NCBI GenBank assembly: GCA_030704615.1
Contig: CM060731.1
Span: 5,642,001-5,706,000 of the forward strand
Direction of reading: 5' to 3'
DNA from: Takakia lepidozioides
Lineage: Eukaryota; Streptophyta; Takakiopsida; Takakiales; Takakiaceae
Length of the DNA stretch: 64,000 nucleotides
Below are positions 15,501 through 25,475 of the stretch, one piece after another. The translations under genes were made by a program, and so were the position numbers. Below the pieces are notes generated by a model that did not search any database, was not told where the DNA came from, and saw only the letters and a list, made by a program, of their open reading frames with translations. Each line of letters starts with the position of its first letter. Positions within the stretch are counted from its first letter, which is position 1.

Positions 15501-16077
15501 TAACAATGATAATGCTGCTTGACTTTCTGGAAAGAACAACAACTGCTCTTCTAATACCCTGCATGGAGCACCCATGAATGTGAATGAGAAAAGACATGGC
15601 AGCGAGGATATGAAAAATTGAACCGCTGTAGAAATTTCTATTACAATTGGTGGAGGTCCAAAAGGCCCAAGGGACACTACTTTGGCATTAGATGGTGTGG
15701 ATGGCGCAAATCCTACAAGCAAGCTAAACACCAAAATTGAAAGAGACCGTGTTGCAAATAAAGTAGACTACAAATAAACTAGTACAAAGAATATCGATCA
15801 TGTAACTTATCAGAACTAAGAGCTTAACATAATCCATTAGCCAAACAATTTGCAACTTCACGAGCGAAAGCGAAAACTGAGCCCTTTTCATTTTATTATT
15901 ATTATTATTATTCAGCAGTACTTAGAGCTACAAAACAACTCAAAGTTCAACCATTTCACAAAAGTGGAGGCTTCATGCATAGATAAAGAGAAAGAGAGGG
16001 AGAAACTTGATTGCTTGACTGTGCTTGAAATCTCGGATAAGGCCATAGACTGTGGCTGTAACTTGACCCCAAGCCAT
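1..16077 (-). CDS. IFT70: IFT70 / TTC30 (fleer, DYF-1) intraflagellar transport TPR protein, multi-exon, 3' end outside window
   Basis: TPR subunit of the IFT-B complex, which carries cargo along cilia and flagella. Exons I read on the minus strand, 5' to 3': 16007-16077 (ATG; MAWGQVTATVYGLIRDF), 15454-15558 (AALSLLGYCHYMLGDF), 14920-14992 (LHPNEEKYRVYNAQSLYK), 14560-14668, 13955-14031 (VNLGCCLYK), 13518-13580, ~13308-13335 (PELAYN), ~12809-12925 (LEHGVREHPELSVG), 11915-11999 (RSVGNNHTLKESALVEAFNL), 11613-11702 (EALTDMPPRAEEELD), 4604-4684 (VTLHNQALMNMD), 3916-4047 (PPFPPETFGNLLLLYC), 3399-3449, 423-566 (LRRLTKHIQDARISRE) and 1-30 (SYIPVLMAMA). Each has a GT donor and AG acceptor, and phases agree across every junction except ~13308/~12925, which I could not settle. 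Order and content follow TTC30/IFT70 from its N-terminus to about two-thirds of its length. No in-frame stop is seen. Intron 11612-4685 is 6.9 kb. The gene implies a ciliated cell stage. Family identity is secure. Confidence 0.92.
1205..3300. repeat. ~105-bp tandem/mosaic repeat array in an IFT70 intron
   Basis: About ten diverged copies of a unit of roughly 103-108 bp, recognisable by GTGTCAAGTGTCATCTAAG, CTCCTATGTATGCAAGTG and CGACCTCTAGGGTAGC. Copies sit near 1240, 1350, 1665, 1770, 2140, 2250, 2365, 2465, 2575, 2735 and 2965. The array is interrupted by a second module (GGAATTTCCAGCGACCAAAA and neighbours) at about 1860-1960, 1965-2110 and 3065-3230. The ending GGGAGATCTCAACGACGCTA with an ACAAA tract occurs at about 1579 and 3247. 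Open frames across the array only reflect the repeat period and are not genes. Confidence 0.85.
3515..3830. repeat. Dispersed hairpin-bearing repeat, copy 1
   Basis: GTGTGAAACTAACTAGAA, followed by AACACTTG...CAAGTGCT and TCAGGTATCAAG...CTTGACACCTGA, then GTCAGTCGTGCGGCTCA and CTCTCGAGT. The same order recurs at 30.16-30.32 kb. Both bracketed pairs are inverted repeats able to fold. Bases ~3762-3820 (ACCTCACAACAACCTACTCTCC) instead match the reverse complement of ~30365-30420, so the two copies differ by an internal rearrangement. The repeat lies in an IFT70 intron. Element class is unknown; it could be an LTR fragment or a foldback element. Confidence 0.6.
4685..11612. other. Large IFT70 intron (6.9 kb), no gene recognised
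   Basis: AT-rich sequence between two well-supported IFT70 exons. Short open frames at 5622-6152, 6775-7053 and 7467-7802 show no recognisable family. A (CT)n tract lies at ~7949-7974 and an AT dinucleotide tract at ~10852-10902. I see no transposase or reverse transcriptase motif. The size suggests decayed insertions. Confidence 0.6.
10852..10902. repeat. (TA)n microsatellite
   Basis: About 25 uninterrupted TA dinucleotides in an IFT70 intron. Confidence 0.97.
12482..12526. repeat. (AT)n microsatellite
   Basis: About 22 AT dinucleotides with one phase break near 12511, in an IFT70 intron. Confidence 0.95.
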
Positions 16078-17100
16078 GTTCTTCAAACTTTGCACATGTA
16101 TGTCATTTCTTCCACGAGTGCTCCACTAGTTTTATTAAACTTCTAATGTTTTGGATAGCTGATGGAACAATGCCAATAATTATGAAGTGCCAAAATAAAT
16201 ATTAACTATGTTTCATGTAGAAGAAAATCATTTGCCAGAAATGTTCTAGGGGTTTTTATTTTGCTTTAATTATCTTTATAAGGAAATGTGACATGGGAAT
16301 GATAGCAAGATGTAGTACAAACAGCTTATTATTATACCATTTCTACGCCGATTACAACTATAGTTAGCAAGCAAGTTATGTATGAAATTCTAGTAGGTTA
16401 TCATTGCCAACATTTCTATCCAATTGTGGAATTGCCATGTTTATTTATTTACAAGCTTTATAGAATCAACATAGTAAAACAAAGATATGAGTAAGAGTTC
16501 CTTGACCAAATGGGATTTGAAATCATTATGATGTGAATAAGAAACATTGTCACTCACATAGGAGCAGTTGGATGTTGATCCTATGCACAATGAAAGCTTT
16601 TGTCTTCTCTTACATAACTGAATCAAACAAGGTATTTTAGAAGTTGCACAACAGTTGGTCCTAAGAGGCAATACGGTAAGATAGTATACAACACTAGATT
16701 TGTCCAATTTAGACAAATTACATGTTCATTGGACAATGTGGATTTAGTGACTATAACGAATGTATCAATGGACGTTATAAATTGTTTGACCAAGTAATAA
16801 AATTGTTCTTTGAGTCGTAATATGATTTAATGTGAATAAACACAATAAATGGTTGTGAAGAAGATATTGGGACCAAGCCTTGCAGGACAGAATGAAATTT
16901 TTGAGTTAAATACAATGTTATACGATCATAATGTTGACAATGAAAACGAGCATCCATATCAAACATTTCTCATGTCCAAAGAACATTGTAATTCTACATG
17001 ATGTTTGTGACAAGTGCTAATATGCTTAATTTAGATGCACGAGGATGACGGAACTTTGATGTTTCATGAAATAATGAAGATCGGTAAGAGTTTGCACAAT
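16078..17100. other. IFT70 upstream region
   Basis: AT-rich sequence immediately 5' of the IFT70 start codon (minus strand). It should contain the IFT70 promoter and leader. I can point to no specific promoter element and see no gene. Confidence 0.4.
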
Positions 17101-17105
17101 TATGT

Positions 17106-17291
17106 TTGGTTTACTTAGGTTATGATAGCAAAATTGATGGTCCACATACCCTAGAAGAGGCTCTCAAATATAGGGAGGCCTCGAGATTGAAATTTAATGC
17201 TAGGAATGAGGAACATGCATCGCTTAATAACAACAATACTTGGAAGTTGTCTACATTTCCATTGAGGAGGAAAACGATTGGATATCAATAA
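17106..17291 (+). pseudogene. Ty1/copia reverse transcriptase, N-terminal fragment
   Basis: The frame reads HTLEEALKYREASRLKFNA, then EEHASLNNNNTWKLSTFP and RRKTIGYQ. This is the start of a copia RVT_2 domain, which normally has P.T..EA......W..A...E...L..N.TW.L..LP.G....G.KW. It ends at a stop before any catalytic motif, and the downstream sequence does not continue the domain. A short relic. Confidence 0.65.
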
Positions 17292-18229
17292 ATTGATTTA
17301 CAAAATTATTATACAATGTTCATTTCATATTCAGTTTTCACACTAACCATGTTGAATGAACAAAGTATCGGTATGTTCCATGCTGTTGTTGTCCCTTCAT
17401 GATATTGTTGCAGTCTGTGAAAGATTTGGAATAGGTTCTGGATCTATAATTGGGATAGTATAAATCCAAGGATTTCATTGCCTTGCAACTTTTTGTGTTG
17501 GTGGATACCATTGCACTAAAGAATTCAAAACTAAGAAAAGTCTCAACTAACACAAGAGAACGAATGCAAAAAAAAAACATCCATGTAGAGCCCCTCCATG
17601 ACAAATGAATACCAGTGGTGGGGTGCAAGAGAGACAAAAGATTTTTGTAGATACCAAACCACAATAGTTGCATTAGGGTCTTGAGGCAAGAGATTAGGAA
17701 AGGAGATGACTTTTCTGGACCAGGCAAAATTATCGCAATATAGGAGTTGACGACTTCACTACCGTTACTTCTATGAGCAAGCTCACGTGAGTGTGGGATC
17801 CCGCTCACATGTCTATGCTTTAGTTGTATGGATAGTCGGGAATGGTTTAGTGAGCAACTATCCCAAGGGCCTACGGCCGTGGACGCCTACACGAAGATAG
17901 GGCTTATAGACGTGCGACCACTAACAACCTATGTCATACACATTACAAAAGGTGATTTAGCCAAGATTTGAAGACATTGTGAAAAAAAATTAGTGTTATT
18001 AATATTATTTAAAAACAGAGGAAGGGCCTTTCGTAGAAAGAAGAAAGAAGGTAAGTCTTCGTAGAAAGAAGGGTCCCCGGCCTCAAGCCCAACCATACCC
18101 AAGATTTGTCCTGAGTGATAACTTTGATGTCCATGTAGTATTTGTGTATGTTTAAGCTCACGGCCAATGCCAACAATGTGGGAGATGACTTGATGGTCAC
18201 CAATTTCAGGCTCAGCCTCTAACAAGACA

Positions 18230-18722
18230 ACTCCAGATGTCACCATGGCGAGCTCAAAGGCTGGCCTAGCTGGCAGCTCCGTCAACCTGGCAGCTGCAGC
18301 TTGCCATGGCGCAGCCGTGGCAATCTTGACCCGCAAATCCGAGGATCCTCTGCCACTACACCCTTCCGCTAACACCGCAAAGATGAAGTGACCTCCCCAC
18401 TCTCACAGAGTGTTGCTGCTAGGCGGAACACTTCACTGGTCTTACCCCCCCCGACGTCGCAGATCAGGTTGCCGAGAACAGTGGGCCTGACACACAGAGG
18501 TGCCCGCCCCCAACAACACACTGGCTGCACTAGCCTTGGTAGCAGGTGTTAGTGTTGCACGTGTAGCTCTCCCCAGTGGTACAATAACGGCCTCTACTTC
18601 GGTATCCGTCGGGCGAGAACTAGGTGTCATGGATGTCGTCGACACTGTCTCCGCCAAGATGAATGATTGAGGCAACCTAGCCTAACGGTTTGCCTCCCCA
18701 CGCCGTGGATCCAACTTCACCT
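18230..18722 (-). pseudogene. Fragment of the methyltransferase-bearing retroelement (protease-side linker), inverted relative to the 36.7-kb copy
   Basis: Reverse-strand frames read SLAETV-like PQSFILAETVSTTSM, LGRATRATLTPATKASAA, SSDLRVKIATAAPWQAAA and RLTELPARPAFE. The same strings occur in the plus-strand polyprotein at ~36715-37215. Identity is high but the fragment has frameshifts: its open frame is split at ~18442 and ~18375. It stops just before the protease active site and runs into unrelated sequence (LEAEPEIGDHQVI). It shows that the 33.8-39.5 kb element is a multi-copy family. Confidence 0.85.
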
Positions 18723-18728
18723 CTGTTT

Positions 18729-19046
18729 ACTCCAAAAAATCGAACCCTGAAAGCTATCGATTTTTTTGTCTATAACAGTACAAGGAGAGAGACAATATTC
18801 AGGCTTTCTATGCTGATGTTAAAAAACATGCTACGTTTGCTACAGATAACCGATGGTGTGTACCAATACCATACTCTTAGGCAACATTTTCTTCGTGTTT
18901 TGTCCAGGGACCTCCAAAAGGAAGTCATTTCTCGTGCCTTTACAAGTGATGAAGGAATGTTACAATACCTAGAGCAAATCATTGATTTAATGACTTGCAT
19001 AGCCCTTGGCAACAGCATAGCTCACATTGTTCAGACCTTGATGTGA
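18729..19046 (+). CDS. Unidentified open frame abutting the CACTA terminus
   Basis: An open frame with a coding-like pattern (RQHFLRVLSRDLQKEVISRA, LQYLEQIIDLM) ends two bases before the CACTA terminus. The text resembles retroelement gag helices, but I cannot name a family. It may be the part of a retroelement into which the CACTA element inserted. Low confidence that it is a real gene. Confidence 0.25.
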   Translation, partial: TPKNRTLKAIDFFVYNSTRRETIFRLSMLMLKNMLRLLQITDGVYQYHTLRQHFLRVLSRDLQKEVISRAFTSDEGMLQYLEQIIDLMTCIALGNSIAHIVQTLM

Positions 19047-19048
19047 TT

Positions 19049-19600
19049 CACTACAACAGATGAGCGTTTTTATGACTGTATATATGACTATTTTTTCAGT
19101 CATATATGCATTCATGACTACATCACTCTGTATTGAAAAAAACGGCGTGATAGCGACTAGTCTTTAGGACTGCATTTTTCAAGTCATAGCCGTGACTGCG
19201 TGCGTGGCACCTGGAGTCATGCAAAAGATACTGATGTAGTCACAACTCTATGACTTACTTATGACTAACTATATGGCTACATTGTCTATTGAGGGTTGCC
19301 TACATGGAGAGGCTTTAGAGGAACACGTGCACCACTGTGCAAATGACACGTCACGCATCCGTGAGGGGATCATATGACTATATGTCTGCAGTGTGACGCC
19401 TACATGGAGAGGCGCCGGGTAGACACGTGCGCCACTGCGGATTTGACACGTCACAACTTCAGGCGTGATCATATGACTACATGTCTGCACAGTGATGCCT
19501 ACATAGAGAGTTGTTAGTAGGACACCTATTGCACTTCAAATGTGATATGTGGCACTTAGACAGAATATATGACTAGCATATATGACTATGAATCTTTACA
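19049..19600. repeat. CACTA terminal and subterminal repeats
   Basis: Begins with the CACTA terminus. Contains many copies of TGACTA/TAGTCA-type motifs (ATATATGACTA, CATATGACTACATGTCTG), plus three direct copies of a ~103-bp unit starting at CCTACATGGAGAGG near 19298, 19400 and 19498 and containing GACACGTG/ACACGTCAC. Such subterminal arrays bind the TNP1/TNPA protein in En/Spm. Related TGACTAC/GTAGTCA motifs recur in the TNP2 intron at ~25790-25980. Confidence 0.75.
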
Positions 19601-20156
19601 CGTGGTGAAATATGGATAAAAGAATGTCGTGTCATATAATGCCACGTGTTCTAGTTTGAGCAGGGTTTATGCCACCTGTCATCAAGATGTTTTTTGAAAA
19701 TAATTTAATAGTTTATATTCATAATTTTAAATTCTTAAAGTTATATTTTATTTTTAAAAACAGGGGGATATCAGCTTGGTAAATTTTATTAAATGGTATT
19801 ATTGTTTAATTTATTAATATTATATATATATAGATTAAATGATTTAAATTCTTCATTACATGGTGAAATTCCAATAAACAGAATGGACCCCTCTTGCATA
19901 CTAGTTAGCAACCACAAGGACAATCAAAATAGACAAGTGCAGGGGAATACACGCCCTGTAAATTAAAATCCAGAGACCAATGTCCCAATGGACATCTCAA
20001 AGGCCAGAAGGTCCGAAAATCCATGCCTGAAAAGGCCCAGTAAGCAAAAAATAAGCAAGCCCACACATGGGCTGAATTGTTCTAGTACTAGTTTGTTCTG
20101 GTGCTTCTAGAATCAAGGACCCTGTTAAACAGTGCAATACTAGCTTTTTATCCCTT

Positions 20157-23100
20157 CTAAGGCTCCATAACTTTCAGCAACTTTAGACTCCAAAGCGTTG
20201 TCTGGCCAACCACATGCCCCAATTCGGTATGTTTCGTAACACCATTCACATATGGTAGAGGAGTGTAACTCACACTTGCCTCTTTGATGTACATACAGGC
20301 ATAGTCAAGGGGCACAGCAGGGTACCCGTAACTCACCACAACACCTTGAAGAGCAACAATCAGCCCTACTCCAACTTTCTTGCGTTTGGAGTTCACATCC
20401 AGCAGCCGAACCGCGTCACCCACCCTGAACTGTGATCCCAACTCACACAAAAACAACAAGTTGTGAAAACTCATGACCTGCACCACTACGATACTCAACA
20501 TTTAGGAATTAAAGAGAGCCCCGAGGTTGGAAAAAAATGAAACAGACAAGAGGAGGGCCTGGACTTACTCCATTTGCAATCTCGAGTGGTTGTGAGACCT
20601 CCTTTGGGGGGCTACTTGGCAGGTCGATAGTCTTGCCCCTGGCCTTTACTGGGTTCTCAACAAGGCCATCTTTCTTTGTCACAAGTTCTTGTGTCATAGA
20701 CCAGAAAACAACAGTGTATTAGTGAAGCCTCAAGGAAGAGTGAACATAAAACAAAACCCAAGCATAAATCAAACGAGAAAATCTAGCATGAAGACGTGCA
20801 AAGACAACCTAGCATTAATGAAGGAACTGAGGAGAAGCATCCAGGAAAGCAATGCAATGAAGGAACCCACAAATGTTCAAGCCTCACAAGTTTAGTGTCA
20901 GAATGTTTGTACCTTCTCAGTAGGATATGAAGCAGAGTTGTATGGTTGTTGTCCAAAACGGGCTGAGACTTCAAAAAAGCTGGAATACTGGCACTTTGGA
21001 TGCCTTCCACAAGAGAGGCCACACACATTTGTTAGATAATCATCACATGGCAAATCTGGTTGCACTTTCCATGGCGCTGGGAAAATCCCGCTGAATGGAG
21101 GATTGTTTGCTGCCTTTCGCGCAACAAGAACAGTGTCCAAGTGACTCCATTCTGACCACTCTGCCCAGACTCTAGACAAGTTCTTGTAGAACAACGGTTT
21201 TGAATCATACCCCTTACGAGATGAGAGGACTGGATCCTCGTCACAGTGAAGGGCATCCCACTGGAAAACAAGGTTAGTGTGGGCTGCAAAAATATAGTCC
21301 ACTATTGGGAAGAAGTTGCGAGCTTGGCAACAAGACCACACTGCCACCTCAAAGTGTTCAAAACACTTTTGCAAAAACTCAGAACAGCGTGGTCTCAAGA
21401 CTACCATCTTCTTGCCACACATCTTCCCCACAAAACCTTTGGGAAGGGATGCAACGCCAGTAGCAGAATAAAATGATTCACAAAGCAAACCGTTTAAGTC
21501 CAGAATTAGCAAATGCTTCCTTGCTGGTCCAGGAAGCAAACTGTCATCTGGCTTCAACATGTAAGCGGGAGAAAATACAGCAACATCCTTGTTTGTTTTG
21601 TCACAGTCTGCATCTGCATCTTCCTCCCCATGTAAACTTCGTGAGACCAACATACCAGAATCTGTTGTGTCAGGCTCTTCTATCACCATTGCCCCCTAGA
21701 CTGCTACTTCATTTGTATGTCGCTTGGGCTGACCTCCCGCATCTATCTCATAGCTAGCCTTCCCTGCATCTTGCTGCTGCTCGGACAAATTCAAACCATC
21801 ATCAGTGAGGGCAATACATGAGGGCTTAGAGTGAGCCCCAGTTACCGTCTGAAATTGCTCTTCCAAACATTTTGATACTATCACAACAGAAGTAGCCAAC
21901 GTAGATGTCACTAGGCCTGGGCCAGGTAGAGTAATCCCTAATCGCGCCACAATGGCTTTTTGGTAATCAATCATGCTCTGCATCTGTAATTTTAAATCTG
22001 ACATCGCATCCTTGTGATTCCACCAGTTTGTCCAAGCCCTCCATCCTGCCAACTACAGAAGCATATGCCCGACTCCCTTCTTGCCAATCCATGAAAACAT
22101 AGTTGAAACAAACCAAAAATGCCTAGCATGAACAATTGGAAAGAATGTACTCATAAGACGTTGTTTGTTGTAGCCTTGTGGCCATTGACCTTGCACCTAC
22201 TTTGAGCAAAACAATGATGCCCTCCCCCATGTCACAGACTGGAAACAAGTGAAGGTCAATTTTCTGCCTAACTTCATTTTCATCTGACAATATCATGGCA
22301 ACACCCGCTTGGGACACTACAGCCTCTAAGTCAGATTGGAAACAAGTCAAGGGAAGTTTTCTGCCTAACTTCATTTTCATCAGACAATTTAATGGCAACA
22401 ATGTTGGCTTTGGACACTACAGCCTTTAAGTCAGACTGGTTGGTTCGACACTGAACAATTGGAAAGAATGTACTCATAAGACGTTGTTTGTTGTAGCCTT
22501 GTGGCCATTGACCTTGCGCCTACTTTGAGCAAAACAATGATGCCCTCTCCCACGGAGTCAGACTGGAAACAATTGAAGGTCAGTTTTCTGCCTAACTTCA
22601 TTTTCATCAGACAATTCAATGGCAACAATGCTGGCTTTGGACACTACAACCTCTAAGGAGGACTGGAAACAAGTGAAGGGAAGTTTTCTGCCTAAAAATT
22701 GGAAAGAAAACCTAGCCCAAAAATGTAGATAGAAAAAAAAACCTAGAAAGAATCAAGATGAAGCAACCAGGAAAGCAAACGTGGAAAATTGAATTACCTG
22801 CATTTCGCTCCCACCTGACATCCGTGACACTGAGCCCTCTTGAATTTCATGTAATGTAGGAGGGCACCCTGATAGTGCTTCCTGCAATTTATTTAACCCA
22901 TGCACAAACAAAAACATCCCACAAGTCAATAACCAATATGAGGGCACACTATATACACATAGTGTTTCAATGAGGAAAATACATAGTAGTGATGATGCCA
23001 CTTACCAAGCATTGCTCCACCATTGCCTTCCCACCACGGCCAATTTTGGTAGGATTTTGGATTGCACCATTTGCCTTCTTCATGTTGCCCGACACTTTTT

Positions 23101-24891
23101 GGAACACCTCTGTCTGCCAATAACTTACAAGTTTGTTCCATGTGTCATCAGATACAGTAATGGGTTTCTCCGTGCCACTCAACCACGCAGTGTGTGAATC
23201 AAAACGCTGGCTCTTCATTATATGACCAATCGTTTCTTTTAGGTGGCGGTCAGTCAACTGCTTTGGCGTATATGAAAATAGCTTAGCCAGGTGATCTCTA
23301 ATTTCGTGTACAAGTTCATCAGGTTGGTTGTTGATGGGAAGGGAACAATCTAGCTTACGAAGAGCCTATCCTTTAAGGGCAGCATGCCATACATTTCATG
23401 TCTGACCATACGGGGCTCCTTTGGTGTTCGTCATAACTACCGTCGGAGGAAGACTTGCAGGTATCCTCTCTTCCTTCACCTTCGCAGCCTCAACTTTGGA
23501 TGTGCTATTAGCCCTCCTTAAAGCATTGGTTCTATCTTTCTTTGTATTGGCACCCTCCCCTCCTTCAGAGACCTCTATTTGCACAGGAGAATTCACGGCA
23601 GGATCCCGCCAAGTAGGGACTGGTGGCCATGGCTGTTGGCCAGAAGGCCGAGGACCATACTGGCCATACTGTCCATAAGCAGGAGGATAGTCTCGTGGTC
23701 TGCCACCCCCATAGCTATTAGGGGGTGGCAAATATGGTGGAGGGGCGTACTGCCCATACTGCCCATACGCATCAACAGTTCCATATTGCCCCTCACCATA
23801 CTGAGTGCCAGCTTGTGGGTACTGAGGCATACCATAATAAGGTGGGGGTACTGGTGGCAGAGAACCAAAAACCTGGGGAGACTTAGGGCCACCTCCTGCC
23901 TTGTTGTGGGCGTCATCTCCATTGCTAGCAGCAGGGTCATGTTGATAGAGCGTTTGTGCTTGCCCTGAAAAGACAAACACCAAGTACAATGTGGGTGAAT
24001 CCACATACATATAGGCAGCAAGCAGCAAATCCTAGAATTCAAGTGGGTGTTCTCAATTCTTACTCCTTGATGGTCATCAGTATTTCAGGAAAGGCTGCCT
24101 ATGGTAATGTTGAAATGAAGTTACATCAGGGACTTGTTTGACATCAAGAACTGAAGAAGAATTAATAGGAGCTGAAAGCCAAGGAGAATGCCTTACAAAA
24201 GAAAGAACAGGTTTAGTTATGCTTCTCTGTCTGTATATGTTAAAGACAAGATTACCCAAAAGTCAATATGATCTTGGGTAGTAAATCTCCCAAATTTGAT
24301 TGGCCCCAATGATGTGCTCCCAATATTTTTCTGAACCCTTTTAGGTATGGGTTGTTCCTGAAAATCAATATCAAGCATTCAAAGCGACAAACCTGATGGG
24401 TCCATGAAAGATAAATGTCCCTGCAATTTGTCTGCTTGAAGTGTCTGGAAAGCCCTAACTAATTGCTTGTGCCAAGAACTGTGCACTACTGCTGTGAGCC
24501 CCTCATAACGAAAACAAAGCACCCCTCTATATTACACCAAAAGGAAAAACCACCACAAAGAATCAATGAAACAAAAACATACATTCTTTCAATCATGGTG
24601 AATGTGAAGAACTTCAACTCACAGACGGAGAAGGTGTTCGTAGTGTAGAAGATGGCCGTTTTTGTCCTGCCACATGAGCGTGGGCGACTTCTTCCCGGCT
24701 CGCCGTGGCATCCGCCGATGACGCAGTCGCCTCGCCCTGGCGTGGGAGGAGTGGATCGTCCTCGTCATCCTCATAAGAGCCCTCAGCATGCTCCATTGTC
24801 TTTGTCATCGTCTTCAGTCTGGCACTTTGCCTTGCAGGACATTTAGTACCTTTCTTCTTCCTAGTGCATGGCTTCTGAGGGCGTTTCACTC
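20157..24891 (-). pseudogene. TNP1/TNPA-like CACTA protein with an internal FCP1/HAD phosphatase-like domain
   Basis: Exons on the minus strand, 5' to 3': 24623-24891 (acidic and basic low complexity); 23006-23964 (Pro/Gly/Tyr-rich PPYYGMPQYP, QYGQYGP, then WNKLVSYWQTEVFQKVSGNM as in Transposase_24, PF03004); ~22797-22880 (ALSGCPPTLHEIQEGS); 20913-22052 (QMQSMIDYQKAIVARLG, then LLILDLNGLLCESF and FEHFEVAVWSCCQARNFF); ~20569-20687; and 20157-20477 (VGVGLIVALQGVVVSYG...LPYVNG as in TNP1 C-terminal domain PF03017). The middle domain matches the plant HAD/FCP1-like family with LDLNGLL in place of DLDETL, so its second catalytic Asp is Asn. In-frame stops: TGA 23396-23398, TAG 23366-23368 and TAG 21696-21698, the last just before the phosphatase part. 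Splice sites are otherwise good. The first exon(s) near 25.0 kb are unresolved. Confidence 0.7.
22131..22690. repeat. Direct duplication inside a TNP1-like intron
   Basis: GAACAATTGGAAAGAATGTA and the following ~100 bases occur at ~22131 and ~22454, and the CTGCCTAACTTCATTTTCAT block occurs three times, giving a ~320-bp tandem duplication. Intronic; the short frames within it are artefacts of the repeat. Confidence 0.85.
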
Positions 24892-24999
24892 CTGGAAGCC
24901 TACACAAACACCTCCATGACCATTACAGGGAACAGTAAAAAAGACATGGAAGCACATACCCTAAACCTTAAGCCTACGCTAAAGCACAGCCGCACCCTA

Positions 25000-25475
25000 C
25001 CACTGAGTAATGGCTGCCCACGAATTGCGGACACCTCCCGCCTAATCACACACAGACACACCTGAAAGTGCCTACTCGTCACTCACCGCATCTTGCTTGC
25101 CTTTTCTGTTTGTAGAAGTTGCAGCTACCCCGCGTTCGTGCTATGAAGCTTATGAGAGCTACAGTAAGGTATGAGGAGAAGGTGAATCACGAAAACAGTG
25201 AGTGGGTAACCAAAGTCAAGAACTAAACTCACCCTTCTATCGACTGCCTGAACGTTGCTTCCACCTCCTTTATGGCAGCAACCCGTGCCTCTCGAAACTT
25301 CTCGTACTCTGTGAGAGGGACAGTCACCTCCAGGACCCTCCGCTTCACCATGGATACTTAGAGACTCTACTTACAGATGTAGTACACGATCTGCATATAG
25401 CACTGGTAGCTGGTGCAAATCAAGTTCAATCAGTGTGCATAGCATTCAAACAGGGTAGGGGGTGACGTTCAAAGC
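25000..25475. promoter_or_regulatory. Divergent intergenic region of the CACTA element
   Basis: The only space between the TNP1-like gene (minus) and TNP2 (plus), so both promoters should lie here, possibly with the unresolved 5' exon of the TNP1-like gene. I see no clear TATA box. Inferred from gene layout only. Confidence 0.3.

Noticed and set aside
17338-17808. 157-codon minus-strand open frame as a gene
   Set aside because: No recognisable domain, low-complexity composition and position in retroelement debris.
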